From assembly GCA_964617355.1 (NCBI GenBank), contig CAZTXP010000197.1, forward strand, positions 1 through 27,604: DNA of 27,604 bases, written 5' to 3'. The notes beneath the pieces are model-generated. The model ran no database searches. It was given only the letters and a program-made list of their open reading frames with translations, and was not told the DNA's origin. Positions 1 through 10,181 of the stretch are shown here, piece by piece. How positions within the stretch are numbered: the first letter of the stretch is position 1; each line of letters starts with the position of its first letter. Made by a program: the position numbers and the translations under genes. The stretch is from CAZTDU01 sp964617355. GTDB taxonomy: Bacteria > Pseudomonadota > Gammaproteobacteria > Burkholderiales > SG8-39.

Positions 1-236
1 GAACGGCGGCGGCACGTAGATCACCGACACGTTCGCGCCCGCCTTCTCCTTCGCGTCGCGCACCGTGCCGTAGATCGGGATGCCCTCGAAGTTCTCGCCG
101 GCCTTCTTCGGGTTCACGCCCGCGACGTAGCACGCGGCGCCGTTGGCGTACGCGCGGCTGGTCTGGGTATGGAACTGGCCGGTCTTGCCGGTGATCCCCT
201 GCGTGACGACACGGGTGTTGCGGTTGACGAGGATGC

Positions 237-240
<4 letters not shown>
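1..240 (-). CDS. sucD: Succinyl-CoA synthetase (ADP-forming) alpha subunit, N-terminal part
   Basis: This is the first 80 codons of the alpha subunit, which binds CoA and carries the phosphorylated histidine of the TCA-cycle enzyme succinyl-CoA synthetase; the rest runs off the left edge. The protein starts MSILVNRNTRVVTQGITG and contains GKTGQFHTQ and VNPKKAGE, typical of the N-terminal CoA-binding Rossmann domain. The active-site histidine lies outside the window. The ATG (240-238) overlaps the TGA of sucC in an ATGA junction. A Shine-Dalgarno-like AAGGGGAAG lies just upstream, inside the end of sucC, so translation is probably coupled. Identity is secure; only the 5' part can be judged. 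Confidence 0.95.
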
Positions 241-1634
<1,394 letters not shown>

Positions 1635-1640
1635 CCGACT

Positions 1641-1667
1641 GTCCCCTTTCGAACGCAAAGTCTAGCA
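1641..1667 (-). promoter_or_regulatory. Candidate extended -10 and ribosome-binding site of sucC
   Basis: On the minus strand, TGCTAGACT (1667-1659) resembles an extended -10 (TGnTAnAnT). It is followed by AAAGGGGAC (1649-1641), which ends 6 bases before the sucC ATG at 1634. No convincing -35 is seen. The ribosome-binding site is clear; the promoter call is tentative. Confidence 0.4.
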
Positions 1668-1677
1668 TCGGCGCCGT

Positions 1678-1686
1678 TGGTAAACT
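1678..1686 (+). promoter_or_regulatory. Candidate extended -10 for glpK, possibly giving a leaderless mRNA
   Basis: TGGTAAACT fits an extended -10 (TG, one base, TAAACT). Only six bases separate it from the glpK ATG at 1693, and no Shine-Dalgarno sequence is present. If it is used, transcription would start at or next to the ATG. No good -35 is seen. This is inferred from sequence only. Confidence 0.3.
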
Positions 1687-1692
1687 CGCCCG

Positions 1693-3207
<1,515 letters not shown>

Positions 3208-3208
3208 C

Positions 3209-3871
3209 GTGAACCCGGGCGCGGACCTTGCGATCGACGCGCGCACGCTCTCAGCGTTCGCCGCGCTCTGGCTGCTGGTGGTACCGACGCCGGGCCCGAA
3301 CTCCCTGATGATCACGCACGTCGCGCTGACCCAGCCAAGCGCGCGGCCGGTAGCGCTCGCGCTCGCCGGCAACCTCGCGGGCGTCGGGCTCTGGGCCCTG
3401 TCGGGCCTCTTCGGGCTGGTCGCTCTGCTGAAGGCGCTGCCCGCCGCCGCGCTCGCGGTGCACCTGTGCGGCGGCGCCTACCTCGCGTGGCTCGGCATCA
3501 AGCTGCTGCGCGGGCGCCGCTCACGCGCAACCGCAGACGATGACGCGCCGGAACCACGCATGAGCGACCGCCGCGCGCTTGGCGTCGGCTTCGGCACCGC
3601 ATTGTCCAATGCGCAGGCCGTGTTCTTCATCACCAGCATCTTCGCGGTCGCGGGCGTGGCGACGGCGAACCTGCCCACGGGCCTCGTCGCGGTGGCGACG
3701 CTGCTCGCGCTGAACGGCAGCTACCTCTGGTTCCTCGGCTGGGCGCTGCAGCGCCGCGCGGCGCGCGCGTTCTACGAGCGCTATCGCCGCGGGATGGAAC
3801 GCGCCTTCGGCGCGGTGTTCCTGTTCTTCGGCGCGCGGCTGGTGCTGATGGCCGTGCGCGGCCGACCCTAG
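3209..3871 (+). CDS. LysE/RhtB family amino-acid exporter
   Basis: Inner-membrane protein of 220 aa, within the 200-220 aa usual for LysE/RhtB exporters, which export amino acids or related metabolites by secondary transport. The hallmark PTPGPNSLMI lies in the first hydrophobic segment (about residues 26-35). Further hydrophobic stretches follow near 45-105 and in the C-terminal third, separated by a charged loop (about 101-123). It starts with GTG one base after the glpK stop, with GGGAAGG 11 bases upstream, so it is probably co-transcribed and coupled with glpK. Substrate cannot be read from the sequence; cysteine, threonine, homoserine or an unrelated metabolite are all possible. Its TAG shares the palindrome CTAG with the stop of the convergent gene. 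Confidence 0.85.
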   Translation: MNPGADLAIDARTLSAFAALWLLVVPTPGPNSLMITHVALTQPSARPVALALAGNLAGVGLWALSGLFGLVALLKALPAAALAVHLCGGAYLAWLGIKLLRGRRSRATADDDAPEPRMSDRRALGVGFGTALSNAQAVFFITSIFAVAGVATANLPTGLVAVATLLALNGSYLWFLGWALQRRAARAFYERYRRGMERAFGAVFLFFGARLVLMAVRGRP

Positions 3872-4428
3872 CCGATCCTGCGCCCTTCGAAGACGCGCGA
3901 GGCGCCTGCGGGCGGCGCGATCGATGGCGCCGTGGCGTGAGCCTCCAGCAGCAGGCGCGCGCCGCCGCCAATCACGGGGACGAGGAACGAAGCCCACTCG
4001 CAAGCGCCCGCGCGCGCGAGGTCGGGGAACCGCTGCTGCACTACCCGCTGGGCGATCGCGTCGCTCGCCGCCGCATCCGCCGCGTCGAGCCACGACAGCC
4101 GCACGAACGCCGGCGCAGCGCGCGCCGCCGAACCGACCGAATCTGCCTCGACCACCACCTGCGCCTCCACGCCCTTGCGCATCCCGACCATGCGCCGCGT
4201 GAGATCGTCCTGCTTGCCCTTCAGCTGCGCGGGCGTGGGATCGAGGAAGGCGCGCGCGTCGGCGCCGCCGAAGAGCGCAAGGCAGCGCCCGCCGCCCTCG
4301 TAGTGCCCGGCCCAGTCGTAGCCCGGGCGCGAGAGCTTCTCGGGGATGTGCACGCCATGGAACCACTCGCAGTACGCGGCGCGATCCGCCGGATCCACGG
4401 CATACGCGATCGACCAGAGCGCGGCCAT
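3868..4428 (-). CDS. Small dimeric alpha/beta-barrel-like (EthD-type) protein, function unknown
   Basis: A 186-aa soluble protein whose N-terminal half contains AAYCEWFHGVHIPEKLSRPG followed by an aromatic/basic strand (GHYEGGG). This resembles the W..H.PE.L..PG pattern of EthD-type ferredoxin-like dimeric barrels. The second half (about 105-165) looks like a diverged repeat of the same fold (FVRLSWLDA then FLVPVIGG), as in two-domain members. The ATG at 4428 lies 13 bases after the stop of the ThDP enzyme gene, which suggests an operon. In-frame starts further upstream would overlap that gene and give an Arg/Ser-rich, unnatural N-terminus. There are no transmembrane segments. Function is not recognised; a role in the pathway of the upstream enzyme is an inference from position only. 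Confidence 0.7.
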   Translation of the reverse strand: MAALWSIAYAVDPADRAAYCEWFHGVHIPEKLSRPGYDWAGHYEGGGRCLALFGGADARAFLDPTPAQLKGKQDDLTRRMVGMRKGVEAQVVVEADSVGSAARAAPAFVRLSWLDAADAAASDAIAQRVVQQRFPDLARAGACEWASFLVPVIGGGARLLLEAHATAPSIAPPAGASRVFEGRRIG

Positions 4429-4441
4429 CAGTCGGCTTTCA

Positions 4442-5983
4442 TCAGTCGATGGCGAATTCGATGAGGAACGGGCCGCGCTTCGCGCAGGCGGCACGGAACG
4501 CGTCGGCGAAGGCCTCCAGCGTCTCGACGCGCACCGACTCGACGCCGAGGCCCTCGGCGAGCTTGGTCCAGCGGATCTCGGGTTCGGCGAGGCTGAACAG
4601 CGCCTTCGACGCCGGCCCCGGCTGCGCACCGACCGCGGCCAGCTCGCCCTGCAGGATGGCGTAGCGCTTGTTCGCGAACACGATGTTGACCACGTCGAGC
4701 TTCTCGCGCGCCTGCGTCCACAGCGCCTGCAGGCAGTACATGCCGCCGCCGTCGGCCTGCAGGCAGACCACCTTGCGGTCCGGGGCGCCCACCGCGACGC
4801 CGGTGGAAGCGGAGAACGCGAATCCGATCGCCCCGCCGGTGACGTGCGACCAGTGGTGCGGCGCCGCGCCGTAGGTCGGCGGGAAGATCGCGCGGCCCGA
4901 GGTCACCGCATCCTCGACCACGTAGGCGTTGTCGGGCAACAGCGCGGCGAGCGTCTGCCCGAACGCCACGGGCTCGAAGCGGCCACGCTGCGCCTCGGGC
5001 TTCGGTGCGTCGGGAATAGCAACGTCCTGCGGCGCGCCGACGGCGTCCGCAAGCGCCTCGAGCGCGCCCTCGATGTCTTCCTCGACGCGCGCCAGCACGT
5101 GCGTCTGGCAGCCCTTCGGCGTCAGCACGCCGGGCTTGCCGGGATAGGCGAAGAAGCCCACCGGCACCTTCGCCCCCGCGAGCACGAGGTGCTTCATCGG
5201 CTCGAGCACCTTGACCGCGAGGTCCACCGCGTAGGGCAGCCGGTCGAGCGCGACGCGACCGCGGCCGCGCGCCAGGCGCGACACCTGCGTCGGCGCACGC
5301 AGCAGCGCGCCGGTGGCCTTCGAGATGCGCCAGGCCGCGCGCACGGCGCGCTCGGAGAGCCCCGAACCCGCGAGCATGATCATGGCTGGCTGGCCGCTTT
5401 TCAGGGCACGCGCGGCGATGGTCACCGCTTCCGGCGAAACGGTGGCGCGCTCGATCTTGGCCAGCGCCTTGGCCGGCGCCGCGCCTTCGTTCCACGCGCA
5501 ATCCGCCGGCAGCACCAGCGTCGCGATGTTGCCCGGCGCACTGCGCGCCGCCTGCACCGCAGCCGCGGCGTCGGCGCCGACGTCCTCGGCGCGCGTCGTG
5601 GTGCGCACCCACTGCGACACCGTGCGTGCAAGCCCTTCGGTGTCGGCGGTCAGCGGCGCATCGAGCACGCGGTGGTAGGTCGCCTGGTCGCCGACGACGT
5701 TCACGATCGGCGTGTAGCCGCGCTTCGCGTTGTGCAGGCTGGCAAGGCCGTTGGCGAGGCCGGGACCGCAGTGCATCAGCGTCGCCGCCGGGCGGCCGGT
5801 GACGCGGCCGTAGCCATCGGCGCAGCCGGTGACCACGGTCTCGGCCAGCCCGAGCACGCAGCGCAGCCCCTCGACGCGGTCGAGCGCCGAGACGAAGTGC
5901 ATCTCGGAGGTGCCGGGATTGGCGAAGATGGTGTCGATGCCGCACGCGACCAGCGTGCGGGCGAGCGCTTCGGCGCCGTTCAT
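4442..5983 (-). CDS. Thiamine-diphosphate-dependent acetolactate-synthase-like enzyme
   Basis: A 513-aa member of the ThDP enzyme family (acetolactate synthase, benzoylformate and related decarboxylases). The N-terminal Pyr domain has FANPGTSEMHF and the ThDP-activating glutamate E49 in GLAETVVTGCADGYGRVTG. The C-terminal PP domain has the cofactor motif in variant form: ADGGG at 410-414 and N438 in FANKRY, where classical enzymes have GDG and NN. Length is below the 550-600 aa of biosynthetic AHAS. The region between the two catalytic domains (about 180-340) is short and lacks clear FAD-binding features, so this is probably not the anabolic enzyme. Start ATG 5983 has CGGAGGA 10 bases upstream. 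It is followed by the small barrel-like gene and divergent from the dsbD-like gene. The substrate is unknown; 2-oxoacid decarboxylation or carboligation is plausible. Confidence 0.85.
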   Translation of the reverse strand: MNGAEALARTLVACGIDTIFANPGTSEMHFVSALDRVEGLRCVLGLAETVVTGCADGYGRVTGRPAATLMHCGPGLANGLASLHNAKRGYTPIVNVVGDQATYHRVLDAPLTADTEGLARTVSQWVRTTTRAEDVGADAAAAVQAARSAPGNIATLVLPADCAWNEGAAPAKALAKIERATVSPEAVTIAARALKSGQPAMIMLAGSGLSERAVRAAWRISKATGALLRAPTQVSRLARGRGRVALDRLPYAVDLAVKVLEPMKHLVLAGAKVPVGFFAYPGKPGVLTPKGCQTHVLARVEEDIEGALEALADAVGAPQDVAIPDAPKPEAQRGRFEPVAFGQTLAALLPDNAYVVEDAVTSGRAIFPPTYGAAPHHWSHVTGGAIGFAFSASTGVAVGAPDRKVVCLQADGGGMYCLQALWTQAREKLDVVNIVFANKRYAILQGELAAVGAQPGPASKALFSLAEPEIRWTKLAEGLGVESVRVETLEAFADAFRAACAKRGPFLIEFAID

Positions 5984-5993
5984 GGGATTGCGG

Positions 5994-6000
5994 TCCTCCG
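5994..6000 (-). promoter_or_regulatory. Strong ribosome-binding site of the ThDP enzyme gene
   Basis: CGGAGGA on the minus strand lies 10 bases before the ATG at 5983 and is a near-perfect anti-16S match. It fixes the start. The rest of the 138-base divergent gap (5984-6121) shows no -35/-10 pair I would defend. Confidence 0.65.
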
Positions 6001-6121
6001 GTCGTTAGGGGGTACGACGAACCTTCCGCCCGCGGCGCTGTCCGAGCCTTGGTTGCGGCAGGTGAAACAAAGTGGCCTGCCCGCATGTTAGCGTCCGGAC
6101 GCCCGCATTTCCCTCCAGCCG

Positions 6122-8083
6122 ATGCTGTTTCGAATCCTCGCCCTCCTCCTCGCCCTGCCCTGCGCGGCCCTCGCCCAGCCGGTGGTGCGCACGCCGTTCG
6201 TCGAGGCGGAGCTGGTCGCGGCGACCGCCGGTGCGGCGCCCGGCGGCCGCGTCCAGGCCGCGCTGCGGCTGAAGATGATCCCCGACTGGCACGTGTACTG
6301 GCGCAACCCGGGCGATGCCGGCCAGCCGCCGTCGCTCGACTGGGCGCTGCCCGCGGGCTTCGAGGCCGGTACGTTCCGCTGGCCGGCGCCGCGCCGCATC
6401 CCGGTCGGCCCGCTGATGAACTATGGCTACGAGGACGAGGTGTTCCTCCCGTTCGAGGTCGCGGTGCCGGCGGGCGCGAGCGGCCGCGTCCGGCTCGGCG
6501 CGCACGCCAAGTGGCTGGTCTGCAACGAGGAGCGCTGCGTGCCCGAGGACGGCGCGCTCGCCCTCGAGGTCGCGGTCGGCGACACGACGCCGACGCGCTG
6601 GGCCGGCGCGCTCGAGCGCACGCGCGCCGCGCTGCCGGTGCCCGCCGCCGCGCTCGGCGAATGGCGCCTCGAGGCCACCGGCGCGCGCGGCCACGTCGCG
6701 CTCGCGGTGCAGCCGCCCGCGGGCCTCGATGCGGGCCCGCTCGCCTTCCTGCCGTTCGAGGAAGGCAAGGTGCAGCACGCCGCGCGCCAGCCGTGGCAGC
6801 GCGGCAACGCCGGCTACGTCCTCGAAATCCCCGCCTCCGAGCAGCCGGTCGGCGAGTTCACGCGCGTGTCCGGGCTGCTCGTCGCCGAGCGCGCGCTGCG
6901 CGACGGCGGACCGAGCGCCGTCGAGATCGACGTGCCGGTGCGCGGCGCGGTGACCCGCGTCGCCACCAGCCCTGCGCGCCACGGCGCGACGCCCGCGCCC
7001 GGGGCGATCGCGGCGAGCCTCTGGATGGCGCTCGCGCTCGCGTTCGCCGGCGGCGTGATCCTCAACCTGATGCCCTGCGTGCTGCCGGTGCTGTCGATCA
7101 AGATCCTCGGCTTCGCAGGGGGCGCCGACGCCGCGTCGCTGCGCCGGCACGGCCTGATCTACGCCGCGGGCGTGGTCGCATCGTTCCTCGCGCTTGCCGG
7201 CGTGCTGGTCGCGCTGCAGGCCGCCGGCCGCCAGGTCGGCTGGGGCTTCCAGCTGCAATCGCCCGTCGTGGTCGGCGCGCTGGCCGCGCTCTTCCTCGCG
7301 CTGGCGCTGAATCTCTCCGGTGCGTTCGAGTTCCCGTCGCTCGTGCCGGCACGGTGGGCCGGCGCACGCGCGCGCCACGCCGGCGCCGACGCCTTCCTCT
7401 CCGGCGTGCTCGCGGTCGCGGTGGCCTCGCCCTGCACCGCGCCGTTCATGGGTGCGGCGATCGGCTACGCCGTCACCGAGAGCGCGGCGGCCGCGTTCGT
7501 GGTCTTCGCCGCGCTCGGCCTCGGCATGGCGCTGCCCTACGTCGCGCTTGCATGGAACCCGCGCTGGCTGCGCTACCTGCCGGGCCCCGGCACGTGGATG
7601 ACGCGCTTGAAGCGCCTGCTCGCGCTGCCGCTCTACGCCACGGTCCTGTGGCTCGCGTGGGTGCTCGCGCTGCAACTCGGCGACGAGAAGCCCTCGGCGC
7701 TCGCCGACGCGTGGCAGCCGTGGTCCGGCGCGCGCGTCGAGCGCCTGCTGGCCGAGGGCCGCCCGGTGTTCGTCGACTTCACCGCGGCGTGGTGCGTCAC
7801 CTGCCAGGTGAACAAGAAGCTGGTGCTCGAGAAGCCCGGCGTCGAGGAGGAATTCCGTCGCCGCGGCGTCGCGCTGCTGCGCGCCGACTGGACGAAGCGC
7901 GACCCCGAGATCGCCCGCGCGCTCGCGGCGCTCGGCCGCAACGGCATCCCGGTGTACGCGCTCTACCGCCCGGGCGAGGCGCCGCGCCTCCTGCCCGAGG
8001 TGCTGACGCGCGAGCTGGTGCTCGACGCGCTCGCCCCCATTCCCGTCCGCAACGATCCCCGTCCGAAGGAGCCCTCGACATGA
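6122..8083 (+). CDS. dsbD: Thiol:disulfide interchange protein, DsbD/ScsB type
   Basis: Inner-membrane reductase that passes electrons from cytoplasmic thioredoxin to periplasmic thiol proteins. It is 653 aa. Signal peptide: residues 1-18 (MLFRILALLLALPCAALA). Periplasmic N-terminal domain: about 20-290, with PDWHVYWRNPGDAG and the cysteine pair C134/C139 in VCNEERCVPEDG. Membrane domain: about 295-520, with redox cysteines C319 (NLMPCVLPVLS) and C438 (VASPCTAPFMG). C-terminal thioredoxin domain: active site C558-V-T-C561 in VDFTAAWCVTCQVNKK. All three expected disulfide pairs are present. The N-terminal domain looks more like that of ScsB-type proteins than E. coli DsbD. The gene overlaps the redoxin start (ATGA), so the redoxin is its likely partner. 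No Shine-Dalgarno is evident. Confidence 0.92.
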   Translation: MLFRILALLLALPCAALAQPVVRTPFVEAELVAATAGAAPGGRVQAALRLKMIPDWHVYWRNPGDAGQPPSLDWALPAGFEAGTFRWPAPRRIPVGPLMNYGYEDEVFLPFEVAVPAGASGRVRLGAHAKWLVCNEERCVPEDGALALEVAVGDTTPTRWAGALERTRAALPVPAAALGEWRLEATGARGHVALAVQPPAGLDAGPLAFLPFEEGKVQHAARQPWQRGNAGYVLEIPASEQPVGEFTRVSGLLVAERALRDGGPSAVEIDVPVRGAVTRVATSPARHGATPAPGAIAASLWMALALAFAGGVILNLMPCVLPVLSIKILGFAGGADAASLRRHGLIYAAGVVASFLALAGVLVALQAAGRQVGWGFQLQSPVVVGALAALFLALALNLSGAFEFPSLVPARWAGARARHAGADAFLSGVLAVAVASPCTAPFMGAAIGYAVTESAAAAFVVFAALGLGMALPYVALAWNPRWLRYLPGPGTWMTRLKRLLALPLYATVLWLAWVLALQLGDEKPSALADAWQPWSGARVERLLAEGRPVFVDFTAAWCVTCQVNKKLVLEKPGVEEEFRRRGVALLRADWTKRDPEIARALAALGRNGIPVYALYRPGEAPRLLPEVLTRELVLDALAPIPVRNDPRPKEPST

Positions 8084-8682
8084 TGCCGACCCGACTGCTC
8101 GCCGCGGCCGCCGCCGCGCTCGCCCTGTCCTCGCCCGCGATCGCGATCAACCCGGGGCAGCCCGCGCCGGACTTCACGCTGCCCGACACCGCCGGCAAGC
8201 CGGTGAAGCTGTCCGACTTCCGCGGTCGCTGGGTGGTGCTCGAATGGGTGAACCCCGAGTGCCCGTACGTGCGCAAGCACTACGACAGCGCCAACATGCC
8301 CGGCCTGCAGAAGGAGTTCGCGGCGAAGAACGTGGCGTGGCTCGCGATCAACTCGACGCGCAACGGCCACGCCGAGTACTACCCGCCGCAGCGCATGGAG
8401 GCGTGGATGAAGAAGTCCGGCGCCGCGCCCACCGCGACGCTGATCGACGGCGACAGCAAGGTCGGCCGCCTCTACGCGGCGCGCACCACGCCGCAGATGT
8501 GGGTGGTGGACCCAAAGGGCGTGGTCGCCTACACCGGCGCGATCGACGACAAGCGCTCGACCGATCCGGCCGACGTGAAGACCTCGAAGAACTACGTGCG
8601 CGCCGCGCTCGGCGAGGCGCTCGCCGGGAAGGCGGTGTCCACGTCGTCGAGTTCGCCCTACGGCTGCTCGGTGAAGTACTAG
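8080..8682 (+). CDS. Exported redoxin/AhpC-TSA thioredoxin-fold protein with C-terminal cysteine
   Basis: A 200-aa protein with a signal peptide (about residues 1-22, ending SPAIA) and a thioredoxin fold: APDFTLPDTAGKPVKLSDFRG, VVLEWVNPECPYVRKHY with a single N-terminal cysteine C61, and the cis-proline loop RTTPQMWVVDP. A second cysteine, C196, sits in the extreme C-terminus SPYGCSVKY. There is no CxxC. The pair C61/C196 resembles a two-cysteine peroxiredoxin-like arrangement, so it may be a periplasmic peroxidase or thiol reductase fed by the upstream DsbD; this is inferred. The start is the first ATG of ATGATG (8080), overlapping the dsbD TGA; 8083 is an equal alternative. Confidence 0.85.
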   Translation: MMPTRLLAAAAAALALSSPAIAINPGQPAPDFTLPDTAGKPVKLSDFRGRWVVLEWVNPECPYVRKHYDSANMPGLQKEFAAKNVAWLAINSTRNGHAEYYPPQRMEAWMKKSGAAPTATLIDGDSKVGRLYAARTTPQMWVVDPKGVVAYTGAIDDKRSTDPADVKTSKNYVRAALGEALAGKAVSTSSSSPYGCSVKY

Positions 8683-8697
8683 CGGGCGTCGGTGGCG

Positions 8698-8753
8698 GGG
8701 CCGGCCCGCAGGCCGGACCTCCAACGCTCAGGCCCTCAGGCCGTACCTCCAAC
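8698..8753. repeat. Hairpin and 17-bp direct repeat between convergent genes
   Basis: Positions 8698-8719 form an inverted repeat, GGGCCGGCC - CGCA - GGCCGGACC, with one mismatch. A 17-bp direct repeat CAGGCCGKACCTCCAAC occurs at 8709-8725 and 8737-8753 (one difference, 28-bp period). The second copy covers the last codons and stop region of tldD. It lies between the converging redoxin and tldD genes, so it may terminate transcription or be a REP-like dispersed element. There is no T-run. Confidence 0.5.
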
Positions 8754-10178
8754 CGTCAGGCCGTCGATCTTCAGCGTCGGCTGGCCGACGCCGACCGGCA
8801 CGCCCTGCCCTTCCTTGCCGCAGGTGCCGACGCCGGAATCCATCTTCAGGTCGTTGCCGATCATCGACACGCGCGTCAGCGCGTCCGGCCCGTTGCCGAT
8901 GAGGGTGGCGCCCTTCACGGGGTGCGTCACCTTGCCGTTCTCGATCAGGTAGGCCTCGGCCGCGGAGAACACGAACTTGCCGTTGGTGATGTCCACCTGG
9001 CCGCCGCCGAAGTTCACCGCGTAGAGGCCGTGCTTCACGCTGCGGAGGATCTCCTCCGGGTCGTGGTTGCCGGCAAGCATCACGGTATTGGTCATGCGCG
9101 GCAGCGTCATGTGCGCGAAGGACTCGCGGCGACCATTCCCCGTCACCGGCATCTTCATCAGGCGCGCGTTCAGGCTGTCCTGCATGTAGCCGCGCAGCAC
9201 GCCGTCCTCGATCAGCACGGTGCGCGAGGTCGGGTTGCCCTCGTCGTCCACCGTCAGCGAGCCGCGCCGCCCGGGGATCGTGCCGTCGTCCACCACCGTC
9301 ACGCCGGGCGCCGCGACGCGCTCGCCGATGCGCCCGGAGAATGCCGAACTGCCCTTGCGGTTGAAGTCGCCCTCGAGCCCGTGGCCGATCGCCTCGTGCA
9401 GCAGGATGCCCGGCCAGCCCGACCCGAGCACCACGGTCATCGTGCCGGCCGGCGCCGGCTTCGCGCCGAGGTTGGTGATCGCCTGCGCCACCGCGCGCTG
9501 CGCGTAGTCCTCGAGCACCGCGTCGGTGAAGTGCGAGTAGTCGGTGCGCCCGCCGCCGCCCGAGCTGCCGGATTCGCGCCGGCCGTCCTGCTCGGCGATC
9601 ACCTGTACCGACAGGCGCACCAGCGGACGCACATCGGCGGCCATCACGCCGTCGGACCTTGCGACCAGCACCACCTCGTATTCGCCGCCGAGATGCGCCA
9701 TGACCTGCGTGACGCGCGGGTCCAGCTTTCGGCACATCTTCTCGACGCGCTCGAGCATCGCGACCTTCGCGGTCGACGGAAGAGAAGCAAGCGGATCGAC
9801 GGGCGAATAGCGAGCAGGGGCGTTCGCGCGCCGCGCCACCTGCGCCTTCTTGCCGCCGCCCGCGCGCGCGATGGCGCGCGTGGTGCGCGCGGCGTCCTGC
9901 AACGCGGAGAAGCTGATCTCGTCCGAGTACGCGAACGCCGTCTTTTCGCCGGAGATCGCGCGCACGCCGACGCCGGACTCGATGTCGAAGCTGCCGGCCT
10001 TGACGATGCCTTCCTCGAGGCTCCAGCCTTCCGACCGCGTGTACTGGAAGTACAGGTCGGCGTAGTCGAGCCGGTGGCGCACGAGTTCGCCGAACACCTG
10101 CTGCAGCTTGCCTGCCTCGAGTTCGTGCGGCGAAAGCAGGTAGGAATCGGCGGTGGAGAGGAGGACGTCGGAATCCAT
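8736..10178 (-). CDS. tldD: Metalloprotease TldD
   Basis: TldD of the TldD/TldE (PmbA) zinc protease pair, which degrades unfolded peptides and in E. coli also matures microcin B17 and clears CcdA. It is 480 aa, the family size. The HExxxH motif is at 261-266 in LLHEAIGHGLEGDFNRKG. The third probable zinc ligand is C453 in GVGTCGKEGQGVPVGVGQP near the C-terminus. Other family segments include DYADLYFQYTRSEGWSLEEG and ESGVGVRAISGEKTAFAYSDEIS. Start ATG 10178 lies 3 bases after the stop of the amidase gene, so the two are co-transcribed. The TldE partner is not in this window. Confidence 0.97.
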   Translation of the reverse strand: MDSDVLLSTADSYLLSPHELEAGKLQQVFGELVRHRLDYADLYFQYTRSEGWSLEEGIVKAGSFDIESGVGVRAISGEKTAFAYSDEISFSALQDAARTTRAIARAGGGKKAQVARRANAPARYSPVDPLASLPSTAKVAMLERVEKMCRKLDPRVTQVMAHLGGEYEVVLVARSDGVMAADVRPLVRLSVQVIAEQDGRRESGSSGGGGRTDYSHFTDAVLEDYAQRAVAQAITNLGAKPAPAGTMTVVLGSGWPGILLHEAIGHGLEGDFNRKGSSAFSGRIGERVAAPGVTVVDDGTIPGRRGSLTVDDEGNPTSRTVLIEDGVLRGYMQDSLNARLMKMPVTGNGRRESFAHMTLPRMTNTVMLAGNHDPEEILRSVKHGLYAVNFGGGQVDITNGKFVFSAAEAYLIENGKVTHPVKGATLIGNGPDALTRVSMIGNDLKMDSGVGTCGKEGQGVPVGVGQPTLKIDGLTVGGTA

Positions 10179-10181
10179 GGG

